Source of the DNA: Rhynchopus sp. YZ270_cl-10
Lineage: Eukaryota; Euglenozoa; Diplonemea; Diplonemida; Diplonemidae
Assembly: GCA_964035575.1 (NCBI GenBank)
Contig: OZ037923.1
Span: 744,001 to 808,000, forward strand
DNA length: 64,000 nt
Reading direction: 5' to 3'
Below are positions 24,572-33,905 of this stretch, one piece after another; position 1 is the first letter of the stretch; each line of letters starts with the position of its first letter. The translations under genes were made by a program, and so were the position numbers. The notes under the pieces are model-generated. The model was not told the origin of the DNA, did not search any database, and saw only the letters and a list, made by a program, of their open reading frames with translations.

Positions 24572-27129
24572 TTAAATGAATCCACCGGAAGTTGTGTTGG
24601 CGATTGGCTGAGTAGATGGGGTAGCACCGGGTGTCCCACTTGCTCCAGTTGTCGATGTGGAAGCTCCGAGCGCGCCGAGCTGGGACATATCCATGCCAGC
24701 CATGCCAGCCATTCCTGGCATACCCCCCATCCCAGCCATGGCGTTCATGCCGTTCATGCCACCCATGCCCGCCATGCCCATTCCATTCATCCCCATACCA
24801 CCCACGCCGTTCATCCCCATCCCGCCGACGCCAGCCATAGCAGAGTAGTCCACACCACCCATGCCCCCGAGCATAGGGTTTGTCAGGCCCATGCCCCCCA
24901 TGCCGCCCATACCCCCCATGGTGATGGTCGGGCTGATGCCTCCCATCGCCATGTTCTGTGCACTCATTTGCGCGGAGAGCTGCGCAAGAGCAGCGCCATC
25001 AGCAGTGTGGGGCTGTTGCGTGGTGTGTGTTTGAAAGACAAAAAATGTGTACAAATTATTCGACCGTACTTAGGCCAGTTTGACGTCACGGTGTGGTAGG
25101 GTATGGGTATGGGTATGGGACAAACGATTTCCCAGAAAAAATGGACAAATTTCCTAAACTGACCCCTGACGTCAACTGGCCAACAGTACTAATGTTCGAC
25201 CTTTTCAGGATTTTTCTGGAAGTTCGACCTTTTTTACGGTCCATAATTTGTACAAATACAGCAATGCATAAGTAACATTGTCCATAAGGGGTATGTGAGG
25301 TTGAAGGTTTTAATAGGGTAATTCCAGCGGGGGAAAAAACTGACTTTGAAATACAAAAAAATCCCCTTCTTTTAGGGATGTTTGAAAATGTTTTTTGTAT
25401 GTTTTGAAAGTGCTTTGTGCTCTGTTTAATTTTGCTTGATAGTTTTGTAGACGTGGAGTTGGAGAGGAAGGGCGCGTTACTTTGTATGAGATTACGACTT
25501 ATCCTCTTTCTCAGCCACTGTCAAATGTCCTTGTTATTTGTTTGTTTATTTGCTTGTCTTCGTTGAAAGAAACGAAAACAAAAAAAGAAAAAAAGGGGGG
25601 TTGAAAAAAGAGGGTACAGCCAGTACACCTTCCCTCAGGGTGTAGCAGGGCTGTTTCTGGGCTGACTACCCCCCTTCTTTTAGGGATAGTGAAGCTATTT
25701 GATGGAGGAGGAGGGGGTGGCATACCTTGATGGTAACAGTTGCAGTGCGAAGTCCGTTCATCTCGACACCGAACATCACGTCGAGAACGTCCCCGCAAGT
25801 GGAGAACTGCGTTGTGACGGTTCTGTGGTGTGGTGGTGGTGGAATGCCGTGTGTTGAGTTTCAGTTTTTTTTTTTTTTTGTTTTTTCCACCTGATTTTTA
25901 CCCCGCGTAAAGGCGCGTAAAGGCTGGGGGAAATGGGTGGGGTTTGGCCTATACGGGCCTTTACGCACTTATACGCGGGGTAAAAATCAGGTGGTTTTTG
26001 CTTTTTTTTGCCGAAAAAAGTATTTTTGCTTGATTGTGTGTGAGGGTTCCTTAAAGGGGAGGTAGGGGACATACTCACGGGTCCACGATGAATCGAGGTT
26101 GTTGACCATGATCTGCACCGGCTGGATGGGTGCAGTGCTGCTCTCACCCTCCCCCTTGGAGCTTGCTGATGCTGCCCCTGCTCCCGTTGCTGCGTTGCCA
26201 CTGCCACCTTGCGGGAGCGTGTTGCCGAAGTTCATGAGCATCGGGTTCATCCCGTTCATGCCCATGTTGTTGAGCATCCCGTTCATGCCGTTCATGCCGT
26301 TCATGCCATTCATCCCGTTCATTCCGTTCATTCCGTTCATCATCCCCATGCCGTTGCCAAAGCCGTTAAGACCGTTGAGTCCGTTCATGCCACCCCCCAT
26401 GCCCCCCGCAATGATTGATGTCGGCGTCACCCCGTTCATGCCCTGCGGCATCGCCCCCAACTCCTCGCTCTTCTGCACATTCGACCCCTTCCTTGACAGA
26501 TCCTCGCCTCTCTGGGGCTTGCCGGTTGCCTCCTTCTTCACTTCTGGTTGTTCCTTCTTCGGTGGGTCTGCCCAACGAACCGTCAAACGCTGTTCATCAT
26601 CGAACAGCTGGTCTGACAGACCCTCAAGGGCACGCACCGCGGAGTCCAAATCCTCGAAGGTTACAAAGCATGATTTGCGGTTTCCACGTCCACGCGTGAA
26701 GAGCATGTAGCAGTTGATGATTTCGCCGTACACCTCAAAGATTTCCTGTACATATTCGACGGAAGATGCAGGGGGGAGGTTCGAGACGTAAAGCTTGTAC
26801 GGTGGTTGCCTCTGTTTCGTTGAGGTATCGGTCTCCTCGCTCGCTCCTTTGACATCTGCGAGTTTGATGGTCACCTTTTCGGAGTCGTGATCGGGGCACC
26901 AATCGCGAAGGTTTTCAACGGCTTCCACCGCGCTCCCCGCATCCTGGAAGGTCACAAAACCGGAGAGTCGTCCCCCCCTTCCTTCTCTGTTCAAGATGTG
27001 CGCCTCCGTGACAGTCCCAAACTGCGAGAACTTCTTCACCAGGTCCGCTGCAGTGATCCCCCCTCTGAGGTTCGCCACATAGAGCTTCCGCTTCTCATAG
27101 GCCGCAATACGCCCGCTTTCCATTGTCAT
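24572..27129 (-). CDS. RNA-binding protein with three RRM-like domains and Met/Gly/Asn-rich repeats
   Basis: Three exons (27129-26075, 25822-25726, 25012-24572) give 530 aa in one frame. RRM1 is about 13-95 (KLYVANL as RNP2, LSGFVTF as RNP1). RRM2 is about 110-195 (KLYVSNL and SCFVTF). A tract of repeated Met-Asn-Gly triplets follows (about 255-295). A third RRM-like domain begins near 340 (IMVNNLDSSWT) and is completed only by exon 2 (FSTCGDVLDVMFGVEMNG). The tail is rich in Gly-Met repeats. The architecture resembles hnRNP or splicing-type RNA binders. The presumed leader is a long CT-rich tract directly before the ATG. Confidence 0.85.
25013..25725 (-). other. Intron 2 of the RRM gene, carrying repeats
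   Basis: Donor GTATGC at 25725, acceptor GCAACAG ending at 25013; 713 bp, phase 0. It contains the TIR element at 25049-25253, a class C fragment near 25337-25380 and a hairpin near 25611-25665 (TACACC / GGTGTA around CCCTC). Confidence 0.75.
25049..25253. mobile_element. TIR element within the RRM intron
   Basis: Ends GTACAAATTAT...GACCGTA and inverse, with a second inverted pair GGCCAGTTTGACGTCA / TGACGTCAACTGGCC inside. Contains TATGGG repeats; no frame. Confidence 0.6.
25823..26074 (-). other. Intron 1 of the RRM gene
   Basis: Donor GTATGT at 26074, acceptor CCACAG ending at 25823; 252 bp, phase 2. Using GTATGT rather than the overlapping GTGAGT keeps frame with exon 2. Confidence 0.85.
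25887..25994. repeat. 108-bp foldback inside RRM intron 1
   Basis: Ends CCACCTGATTTTTACCCCGC and inverse, then near-complementary AAAGGC-type arms to a loop of about 35 bp. It takes up over 40 percent of the intron. Confidence 0.8.
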
Positions 27130-27460
27130 TTAAAGGGGGAAGGGGGAAGGGGGGAGGAGGAGGAGGAGGAAAGAAGAAAGAAGAAAACGAATAAAGTTGT
27201 CGCCCTTAAACGGCTGAGAAAGTAACTAAATCAAAATGGGGGGTGGGGGGGGTGAGAAGATAGAAGTGGGAGGGGGAGGTAAAAAGGGCAATGAAAAAGA
27301 GTGACAAAAAAAAAACAATAGAATCAAAGAGCAAAGATCAAAGGTGTGCTTTTTTTTTTTTTCCTGTGGGAGGGGGAGGTATTTTGAATGGGTTTTTATG
27401 AAGGTTTTTGTTAGCAGGTACACAATTTCCCCATCCTGACGTGAGATTACATAAGAAGAG

Positions 27461-27590
27461 CTTATAAGATGAACCCTAAGCCTCTCGTTGCGTAGTCGCC
27501 TTTATCATATTCGTTGTCGCGCAGCATCAGCTGTGCGTGGGTTTCCACAACTTTGTTGTCAGGAATGATGTCATTTTCCCCCGGCGGGTG
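27461..27590 (-). mobile_element. 5'-truncated LINE copy (last ~130 bp)
   Basis: Matches the LINE at 33858-33975: the terminal stem-loop, the short 3' UTR and the last codons of ORF2 (through GTTGTCAGGAATGATGTCAT), diverged by roughly 15 percent. Homology stops near 27588, as for an incomplete reverse-transcription copy. Confidence 0.8.
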
Positions 27591-27882
27591 TTCACAAATT
27601 TAGCACAATGTGACATTCGAGCATTATCATAGTAGATATTTGGTGATGTGAATTCTTCTCGACAATTTGGTAGGGAGTTTGAAAAACGTTTTGTTTGTTT
27701 TGAAAGCTGCTTTGTTCTATATTAAGTTTTGATAAAATTTGGTTGGGGACATGAGAGACGTTTTTTTTTTTAATGTATCGCTGTTTTGGAAAAACAGTAA
27801 AAAGTCGAAAGTACAAACAGCTCAGCATCGTGAGGAGAAAACTGCGAGGAAGAAGAAAGGAACAGAGAGAAAGAAAACTTAT

Positions 27883-27916
27883 AAGATGAATATGCCTCTC
27901 GTGCACACACAGTCTT
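27883..27916 (-). repeat. Class B stem-loop repeat, partly decayed
   Basis: ATAAGATGAATATGC, CTCTCGT, GCACACACA; the arms pair with one or two mismatches. Confidence 0.55.
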
Positions 27917-27939
27917 AAAGAGAATAGACACATAAAAGT

Positions 27940-27988
27940 GAAGTTGATAGTGCAAAACGCCTCTGGGACGCAGGCACAGACACTCCGC
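27940..27988 (-). repeat. Class D repeat
   Basis: AGTTGATAGTGCAAAACG, then CCTCTGGGACGCAGGCAC, then ACACTCCGCGGG. GTGC / GCAC and CG / CG arms pair around CCTCTGGGA. Other copies at 51367-51420 and 61601-61640. Confidence 0.6.
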
Positions 27989-28097
27989 GGGTTACCTGAC
28001 GTAAAAAGCTGTCCCTTAAGGGGTTTAACATGAGGAATTCTCTTTTGAACCTATTTTAGGTGCTCTAAGGTGTGGCGTGACCATTGTCCAGGTAACC
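27989..28097. repeat. TIR-flanked segment, GGTTACCTG ends
   Basis: GGTTACCTG at the left and CAGGTAACC at the right, 109 bp in all, interior without frame. The same GGTAACCTGA word occurs in the foldback at 22919-23033. Confidence 0.45.
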
Positions 28098-28649
28098 GCA
28101 AACTATCCAACTAAATGCTTTTTCAAACACATACACCATCTGGGAGGATATTCTACCCGCTAGAACTACCCCCCCTGTTCAGTTACCCCAACACATACAG
28201 GGTGGGAAATGGTTAACACTTTTGGGAACTACTTCGGAAATGTGCCTTTCAAAAAACAGATCACAATAAAAAAACTGTAGTTGTTGATGCAGGCACCTCT
28301 CTCTGACTGACCCACTGTAACGATGCCAGCCATCCGGATGAAAGCACAAAAAAAAAAAATAAGAGGTTGGTACAAGAGCAGCGCAGGCCTTGCGTGCTTC
28401 AGTCGCTTTAGATAATAGAGTAGGGGGCTGAGGGGGGCTGAAGTGTATGACTCTTGGATACAACGTTTTGAATTTTATTTTGAAGATGGTTGGAGGGGGA
28501 AGGAGGAAAGGGAAAAAAAATTGTAGGTTAAAACAGACACGAAATGATCGGTAATACCACTTCGCGCATAGGGGGAAATTAGAAGAATTGCCTTTTACAC
28601 AGTAGAAACGTTTAACAAAAAAAAATGGGGGAAAAGAGGAAAAAAAACT

Positions 28650-28676
28650 AGGATGAATGTGCCTCTCGTGCACACA
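28650..28676 (-). repeat. Class B stem-loop repeat
   Basis: TGTGC / GCACA arms around CTCTCGT; only the left outer arm (GGATGA) is retained. Confidence 0.55.
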
Positions 28677-28800
28677 AAGGGGAGAGGGGGAGAACAGACT
28701 CCCCCCCCTTCTTTTAGAAATGGCACAAAAAAAAGACGCTGTCTTCAAGATGAGATTTCCTTTTTTGACAGGTAGGATACGGTGCTCCAAAAATATGGTT

Positions 28801-28864
28801 GGCGCCCAAAGAAAGAAGGAGTCAAATGGGATGTAGAATACCCGCCAAAAGCCATTTGGGCGCC
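28801..28864. repeat. Short inverted repeat, GGCGCCCAAA ends
   Basis: GGCGCCCAAA and its exact inverse at the ends of a 64-bp segment; GACGCC recurs just outside. Confidence 0.5.
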
Positions 28865-29043
28865 TTTGGATGTATAGACGCCAGAGTCTGTCAGACAAAT
28901 CGTCACTGCTGATTTATTTGTTTTTTTTTATTGTAGAAAAAAATACCCCCCCGATGCCCAGGAAATTAGTGAAAGTTATGGCAACTACCTGGGGGAGGAG
29001 GGGGGGGTGAGATACAAATAATCCAACGAACTAGTCAGGGGAA

Positions 29044-29189
29044 CCTAATGGTGGCAGTATTGTGATGGGAGCCCATTGGAATACGCAAAAATACATCAAA
29101 ATACATCACAATACATCGTGTATTGTGATGTATTTTGATGTATTTTGCGTATTCCAATGGGCTCCCATCACAATACTGCCACCATTAGG
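29044..29189. mobile_element. Near-perfect 146-bp palindrome inserted in a TIR
   Basis: Arms of about 71 bp differ by a single A in an A-run; ends CCTAATGG / CCATTAGG. It interrupts the left end of the 29025-30972 element and is flanked by a GGGAAC direct repeat. Confidence 0.85.
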
Positions 29190-29263
29190 GGAACCACTGG
29201 TGGAACTCCTAGTCGTAACGACTATGTACTGAACTAGTAGTGTTACTGATGAAACAGTAGTCG

Positions 29264-29294
<31 letters not shown>

Positions 29295-29715
29295 ATGTAC
29301 CGTTTTTTCCGGGTGTCGGTGGGCTGTAATTGGGTGTAATTGGGCTGTAACTGGGCGTAATTGGGTGAAATTGGGCAAAAATGCCGTTTTTTGCCGTTTT
29401 TTGCACTTTTGACTTGCTTTTTCGGTCCCCACACCCCCAATTTTTCCCACTTATATGCTGTTTCCCTACAAATCCATATAAAATCGAAAACGGCGATGAA
29501 AAATATGCCTTGGTAAGTGGTCACAGATGTTGCACCTGCGCGGTTCCAATGCGAGAATGGAGGACACATGTACCGTTTCCCCCAATTGACCTGCAAGAAA
29601 TGGCGTAAACCCGCTGCTTTTAAACACCGGCATTTGCATTTTCGGAATCCGTCCGGCCAGTGGTGGGGTCAATTTGCCGAAATGGACAAGTTCTCGTTTT
29701 TTTGGTCAATTTCCG

Positions 29716-30300
29716 CACAGTACACAGTACACAGTACACAGTACACAGTACACAGTACACAGTACACAGTACACAGTACACAGTACACAGTACACAGTAC
29801 ACAGTACACAGTACACAGTACACAGTACACAGTACACAGTACACAGTACACAGTACACAGTACACAGTACACAGTACACAGTACACAGTACACAGTACAC
29901 AGTACACAGTACACAGTACACAGTACACAGTACACAGTACACAGTACACAGTACACAGTACACAGTACACAGTACACAGTACACAGTACACAGTACACAG
30001 TACACAGTACACAGTACACAGTACACAGTACACAGTACACAGTACACAGTACACAGTACACAGTACACAGTACACAGTACACAGTACACAGTACACAGTA
30101 CACAGTACACAGTACACAGTACACAGTACACAGTACACAGTACACAGTACACAGTACACAGTACACAGTACACAGTACACAGTACACAGTACACAGTACA
30201 CAGTACACAGTACACAGTACACAGTACACAGTACACAGTACACAGTACACAGTACACAGTACACAGTACACAGTACACAGTACACAGTACACAGTACACA
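29716..30300. repeat. 7-bp satellite ACAGTAC, about 83 copies
   Basis: Homogeneous head-to-tail heptamer array. As 7 is not a multiple of 3 and the unit lacks stops, it is open in most frames, producing spurious long ORFs on both strands. Confidence 0.97.
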
Positions 30301-31227
30301 AACCACCTGATTGTCAACTTCCGAAAACCATCACCTGTACCCATATTCTCCAGGTATAACAAATGCTCAAACAATGCAGTGTCGAAGGAATTTTGTACTT
30401 TTGACCACCACAGATTACATGTGTTTTTACCAGTTTTTTATGTGCTGATGTGTGCTGGGAAGCATGCCACCAGTGTTACAATTTTACAAGGTAAAAATGA
30501 CCTATGTACGTATGTGAGGAAGAAGGCTGAGTGGGCATATAGTGCCACAAAATATATGGGAGGCATGCAGTCCCGTGTCCGGTTACCAAAACCCGCCCGT
30601 CATAGGCGTTCCCACTTTTCGGTGCCACACCCGAAAAGCGGGTGTCGTCACACCCTCTAGTTGAGTATCCCGTTTGACCCGCTCAGAGGCTGGACCCCAC
30701 CGTGTGAGCAAGCAAAACAGGTCACCCCCTGGTAAGCCCCCCTCAAAAACACCTGAGTTGTACTAGTGGTGTGACTGGGTGTAATTGGTTGTAATTGGGT
30801 GTAATTGGGCTGTAATTGGGTATAATTGGGTATAATTGGGCATAATTGACCCCAGGTGGGTCCAGATGGGCTCTGTTGGGTCCGGTTGGGTGGGTGAAAA
30901 AACGGTACATAAACACTTGAAAAACAACATTTGGACTACTAGCGCTACTAGTAGTCCCCTTGACTAGTCCGTAGTGAGGTCTATGCAGTGTGGCGTGTGC
31001 CTTCCGAACAACATACTTTTTAACATTTTTTTAGGAAACCCAATCACAACCGATACACAGCACACAGCAAAGAGATAACAAAAGGTCATTCAACCAAAAA
31101 TAAACTACGAGAGAAGATCACATATAAAGCACAAAAAAAAAGTCAAAAAAATAAAAAATAAACAGAGTTTGAAAAAGCGATGCTTTAGCGACACCTCTGT
31201 GGACGCGAGTAAAACACCAGAACAAAT

Positions 31228-31258
31228 ACAACAGCCCGCTCGTGACAGTGTACCAAAA
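31228..31258 (-). repeat. Class C repeat
   Basis: AATACAACAGCCCGCTCGTG then ACAGTGTACC; directly adjacent to the GTTTCATATA sequence into which the MITE at 31272 inserted. Confidence 0.55.
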
Positions 31259-31271
31259 ATTGTTTCATATA

Positions 31272-31536
31272 CCGTAAATGTAAATATGTTGGACCGTAAT
31301 AATGTTGGAACTGAAGAGCCACTTCAGGCAGGCACCACCAGGCAGCCACAGCGTCTGGGCAGGGCAGTGAAACTGGACAGTATGCACACTCCAGGTCAGA
31401 TTTAAATTCTAAAAAACCTTAGTTTTTTAGTTTTTACTTTAGAGCTGTGCGCCACCCGCACACACCCACACATCGTGCCCAAAAAAACGCTCGTTCGTTC
31501 CAACATTATTACGGTCCAACATAGTTACATTTACGG
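31272..31536. mobile_element. TA-flanked MITE (Tc1/mariner-like)
   Basis: 40-bp terminal inverted repeats beginning CCGTAAATGTAA, one mismatch between arms, flanked by TA (31270-31271 and 31537-31538). A related sequence without the insert is present at 41669-41728. TA target and TIR suggest Tc1/mariner ancestry; no transposase. Confidence 0.85.
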
Positions 31537-31598
31537 TACTAACTATTCTACTGAATAGAAGGTATAATAGGGTGTACGTACCAAAAAAAAAGGGGGGG

Positions 31599-31632
31599 AA
31601 GATGACCCTGAGCCTCCGAAAAAGATCACCTT
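31599..31632 (-). repeat. Class A stem-loop repeat, loop decayed
   Basis: Outer arms AAGATGA / TCACCTT kept; inner stem lost. Confidence 0.5.
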
Positions 31633-31648
31633 GAAAAAAAATTCTTTG

Positions 31649-31679
31649 AGATGAGAGTGTCCTCACTGGGCACACATCT
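31649..31679 (-). repeat. Class B stem-loop repeat
   Basis: Arms AGATG / CATCT and GTGTC / GGCAC (wobble) around CTCACTG: a changed but still pairing stem. Confidence 0.6.
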
Positions 31680-31918
31680 AAACGTTTAGGATGGTATAGC
31701 GACAACCAGGACAAAAAAAATAAATATAAAAAATAGGTCATGTTACCAGTAAGTAAAAGCTGGATGAACGTTATTCCACATATCCCCTTTACTCACATTT
31801 TCCTGGGAACACTACACCCAATGCCTGACACAATATTAGTTTTCTTTGTTTAATTTTTTTACATAATTTGCGCATAATGCGCAGCCTCAGACCATGGTTT
31901 GTTACAATCAAAAAAAAA

Positions 31919-31960
31919 GTTGACTTGCAATACACCCTCTCGTGAACAGTGAAACCCACC
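31919..31960 (-). repeat. Class C repeat
   Basis: GTTGACTTGCAATACA, then CCCTCTCGTGAACAGTG. Confidence 0.6.
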
Positions 31961-32082
31961 AATCCTGCCTTATTTTTGTTATAAAATAAAGAACGGCAAT
32001 AACGCAATACATTCCCCTAAAGGGTCATCGAGAGGGGTGAGAGCAGGCCTTCTTTTCCCTTTTCATTTTCCCCCTCTCAGCA

Positions 32083-33110
32083 CTATAACTTCGATAGATC
32101 CGGTTGGACGCCCTTCCAGGGGGTGGTGTTGATGTTTACTTTGAAGGCGCGCTCGGCTAGCAGCGGCGTTTTTTCTTCGCTGATGACAAGAAGAAACCCG
32201 CCACCAGCCCCAGAGAAGAGGCACCCATGGTACGGCGCACCCATAAACGGCGCAAACCAGTCTCGTGAATACGCCGGCACTGTCTCTGGAAGAAGTTTCT
32301 CCCACCCCTCTCTGGTCCGTGTCAAGCCCTTTCCTAACGTGCGTGGGCACTTTGCTTTGATTCCTTGCCAGGTCAGTTCTGAGCCTTCTGCGATTATCTT
32401 CGCGTTTGCTGCGGTAATATTCTTGACCTTAAGAGGGTTGTAGCCAGGCGGCCGAGAGGGCAGGGGTACAACCCACAGAACCTCCTCTAACCAACGTGCT
32501 GAGGATGCGTCGGTGATGCGGTCGACGCTTTTAGGCCAGTATTTCCCGTCGTAGTTCAGTTGGTTGATTCCAGGAAGCATGAGCCCCAGGGCATCCTGGC
32601 TGCCGCTGACGTATTCGCAGTCAACAGGGTTCTCGCAGTTGAAAAGAAACCGTGCGAGCTGCAGTGGGTCCGTTCCCTCGGGCGGGCTGCCCCCTTTGTC
32701 GGTCCCCCAGAGACGGATCCCGACAGTGCGGGTGGAGGTGGCAAGCCCGGAGCGGGTTTTGAACTGCTGGCAGGGGTGGATGTTGACGACGACGACGCCG
32801 CCTGGGTGGAGTTCCTGTGGAGGGGGTGGAGGGGGGTGGGAGAAAGGAGGGTCGTGTGAGGGTAACGAGGTTGAAAAATACATTGTATTCCTTGTGTTTC
32901 TCGCATTGTCAAGAAATGGGGGATATCAATAGTTCAAAGAAAATGAAGGTGTGTATTGGAGTGTAACGTCAAAAGTAAAAATAATGGGTGTGCGGTGTGG
33001 GGTGTGGGGTGTGCGGTGTGGGGTGTGCATACCGAAACCCACGGCTGGTCTAACCAGCCGCCTGCAAGGCAAATCCGCCAGGGGAAGTGGTACAGGTTCC
33101 CCTCTGACAT
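32083..33110 (-). CDS. GHMP-family sugar kinase, short form
   Basis: Two exons, 33110-33033 (26 codons) and 32814-32083, total 269 aa. Exon 1 carries the substrate-binding start RICLAGGWLDQP, typical of GHMP kinases. Exon 2 has GLATSTRTVGIRLW in place of the usual GxGLGSSAA glycine loop, then SGSQDALGLMLPGI, which recalls the GGWQDQ...PGI segment of fucokinase / heptose-7-phosphate kinases, and a late GAGGGFLLVI strand. The protein is shorter than typical family members (about 320-360 aa). Likely substrate is a sugar such as fucose or heptose; the loop changes make activity uncertain. A CACCAG acceptor-like site lies about 50 nt before the ATG. Confidence 0.75.
32815..33032 (-). other. Intron of the GHMP kinase gene
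   Basis: Donor GTATGC at 33032, acceptor TCCACAG ending at 32815; 218 bp, phase 0. Contains a GGGGTGTG-type minisatellite near 32990-33027. Confidence 0.85.
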
Positions 33111-33527
33111 AGTTTTTTTTTTCGTTTAGTAGTGTATGGGCTCGCCGCGTTGCGTTCTGGTGGTGGTGGTGGTGGTGGTAATGGTGGTGTGTTGTGAGTG
33201 GCGCCTGGGGTAACAGATTGAAAACAGTACTGATAGTTAGCATTGTGGGCAGTATTCATCAAGACCCTTAAGTCGCATCACAGCTGCTGCAACAAGGAGG
33301 TGGTGGTACTGCCAGAGAGGCTTGAGAGCTGCTAAGTCTCGTGTAGATGATGCCGCCAAGTCCTCCTGTGAGTTTACTCGCCGACAAAAGGTGTCGCAGT
33401 TTTAAGTGGCCATGGAAGTCAGGAGAAAAGTTGGTAAAGACGTACCCAAGCCTTCATGTGAGTGGGATGTCAGGCAGGTGTTCGGAATACTGTAGATGTG
33501 CAGCTTGTGTCTGTTCGGGTGTTTACA
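33111..33527. other. Intergenic region between GHMP kinase and R locus 4
   Basis: Holds the presumed kinase leader with a CACCAC run (33160-33190). The remainder is unique and no gene is recognised. Confidence 0.5.
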
Positions 33528-33850
33528 TCTCAGGCAAGCATGATGGGCGGGCGAGGGGTAGGCCCTCCACATCCCGCCGGAGGACTTGCCTTTGTGTTTG
33601 TGGAGGTGTTTGGACAGATCGTGAGTGAAAGTCTTGCGCACACAGTTGCCCTGCATTTCCTACAACAGATGCCTTATGGTCGAGGGCAGAGTACAGGTTT
33701 GATCAGTGTGGCGTGTTGTGTTCTTCAGATCTCTTCTCGCTGCAGCTCTCAGGCAAGTATGATAGGCAGGCGAGGGGTAGGCCCTCCACATCCCGCCGGA
33801 GGACTTGCCTTGTGTGTTGGATTAGCTCCCGTGTGCAAAAAAAAAAGAAG
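33528..33850. repeat. R repeat, locus 4, left part (split by the LINE)
   Basis: Core, 137-bp spacer, second core and the first about 30 bp of the 300-bp module, broken within the A-run after CCGTGTGC. The module resumes at 40381. Confidence 0.9.
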
Positions 33851-33860
33851 AAAAGTTTAT

Positions 33861-33895
33861 AAGATGATCCTAAGCCTCTCGTGCTTAGTCACCTT
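33861..33895 (-). repeat. Class A stem-loop at the LINE 3' end
   Basis: Arms AAGATGA / TCACCTT and TAAGC / GCTTA around CTCTCGT. It begins 10 bp after the ORF2 stop and is followed in element sense by ATAAACTTTTCTTC. Confidence 0.85.
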
Positions 33896-33905
33896 ATCAT
33901 ATTCG

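Larger units (their letters stand above)
27130..29020. other. Gene-free region upstream of the RRM gene
   Basis: CT-rich leader (27130-27190), a 5'-truncated LINE end, class A, B and D stem-loops, foldbacks at 27989-28097 and 28801-28864, and filler. No gene recognised. Confidence 0.6.
29025..30972. mobile_element. Composite TIR element of about 1.95 kb carrying a 7-bp satellite
   Basis: The left end (ACGAACTAGTCAGGGGAAC, then CACTGGTGG beyond the inserted palindrome) is an inverted, diverged copy of the right end (rc: ACGGACTAGTCAAGGGGAC then TACTAGTAG). Both sides also carry inverted GTACCGTTTTTTC and TGTAATTGGG-type minisatellites (29325-29385 and 30775-30850). There is no transposase frame. 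Confidence 0.5.
30973..32082. other. Gene-free region downstream of the GHMP kinase
   Basis: Contains a class C repeat interrupted by a TA-flanked MITE, class A, B and C repeats, and A-rich filler. No gene seen. Confidence 0.6.

Noticed and set aside
29517-30660. Long open frames on both strands across the ACAGTAC array
   Set aside because: A 7-bp repeat without stops is open in most frames; the predicted proteins are only TVHSTQY or CVLCTVY repeats.
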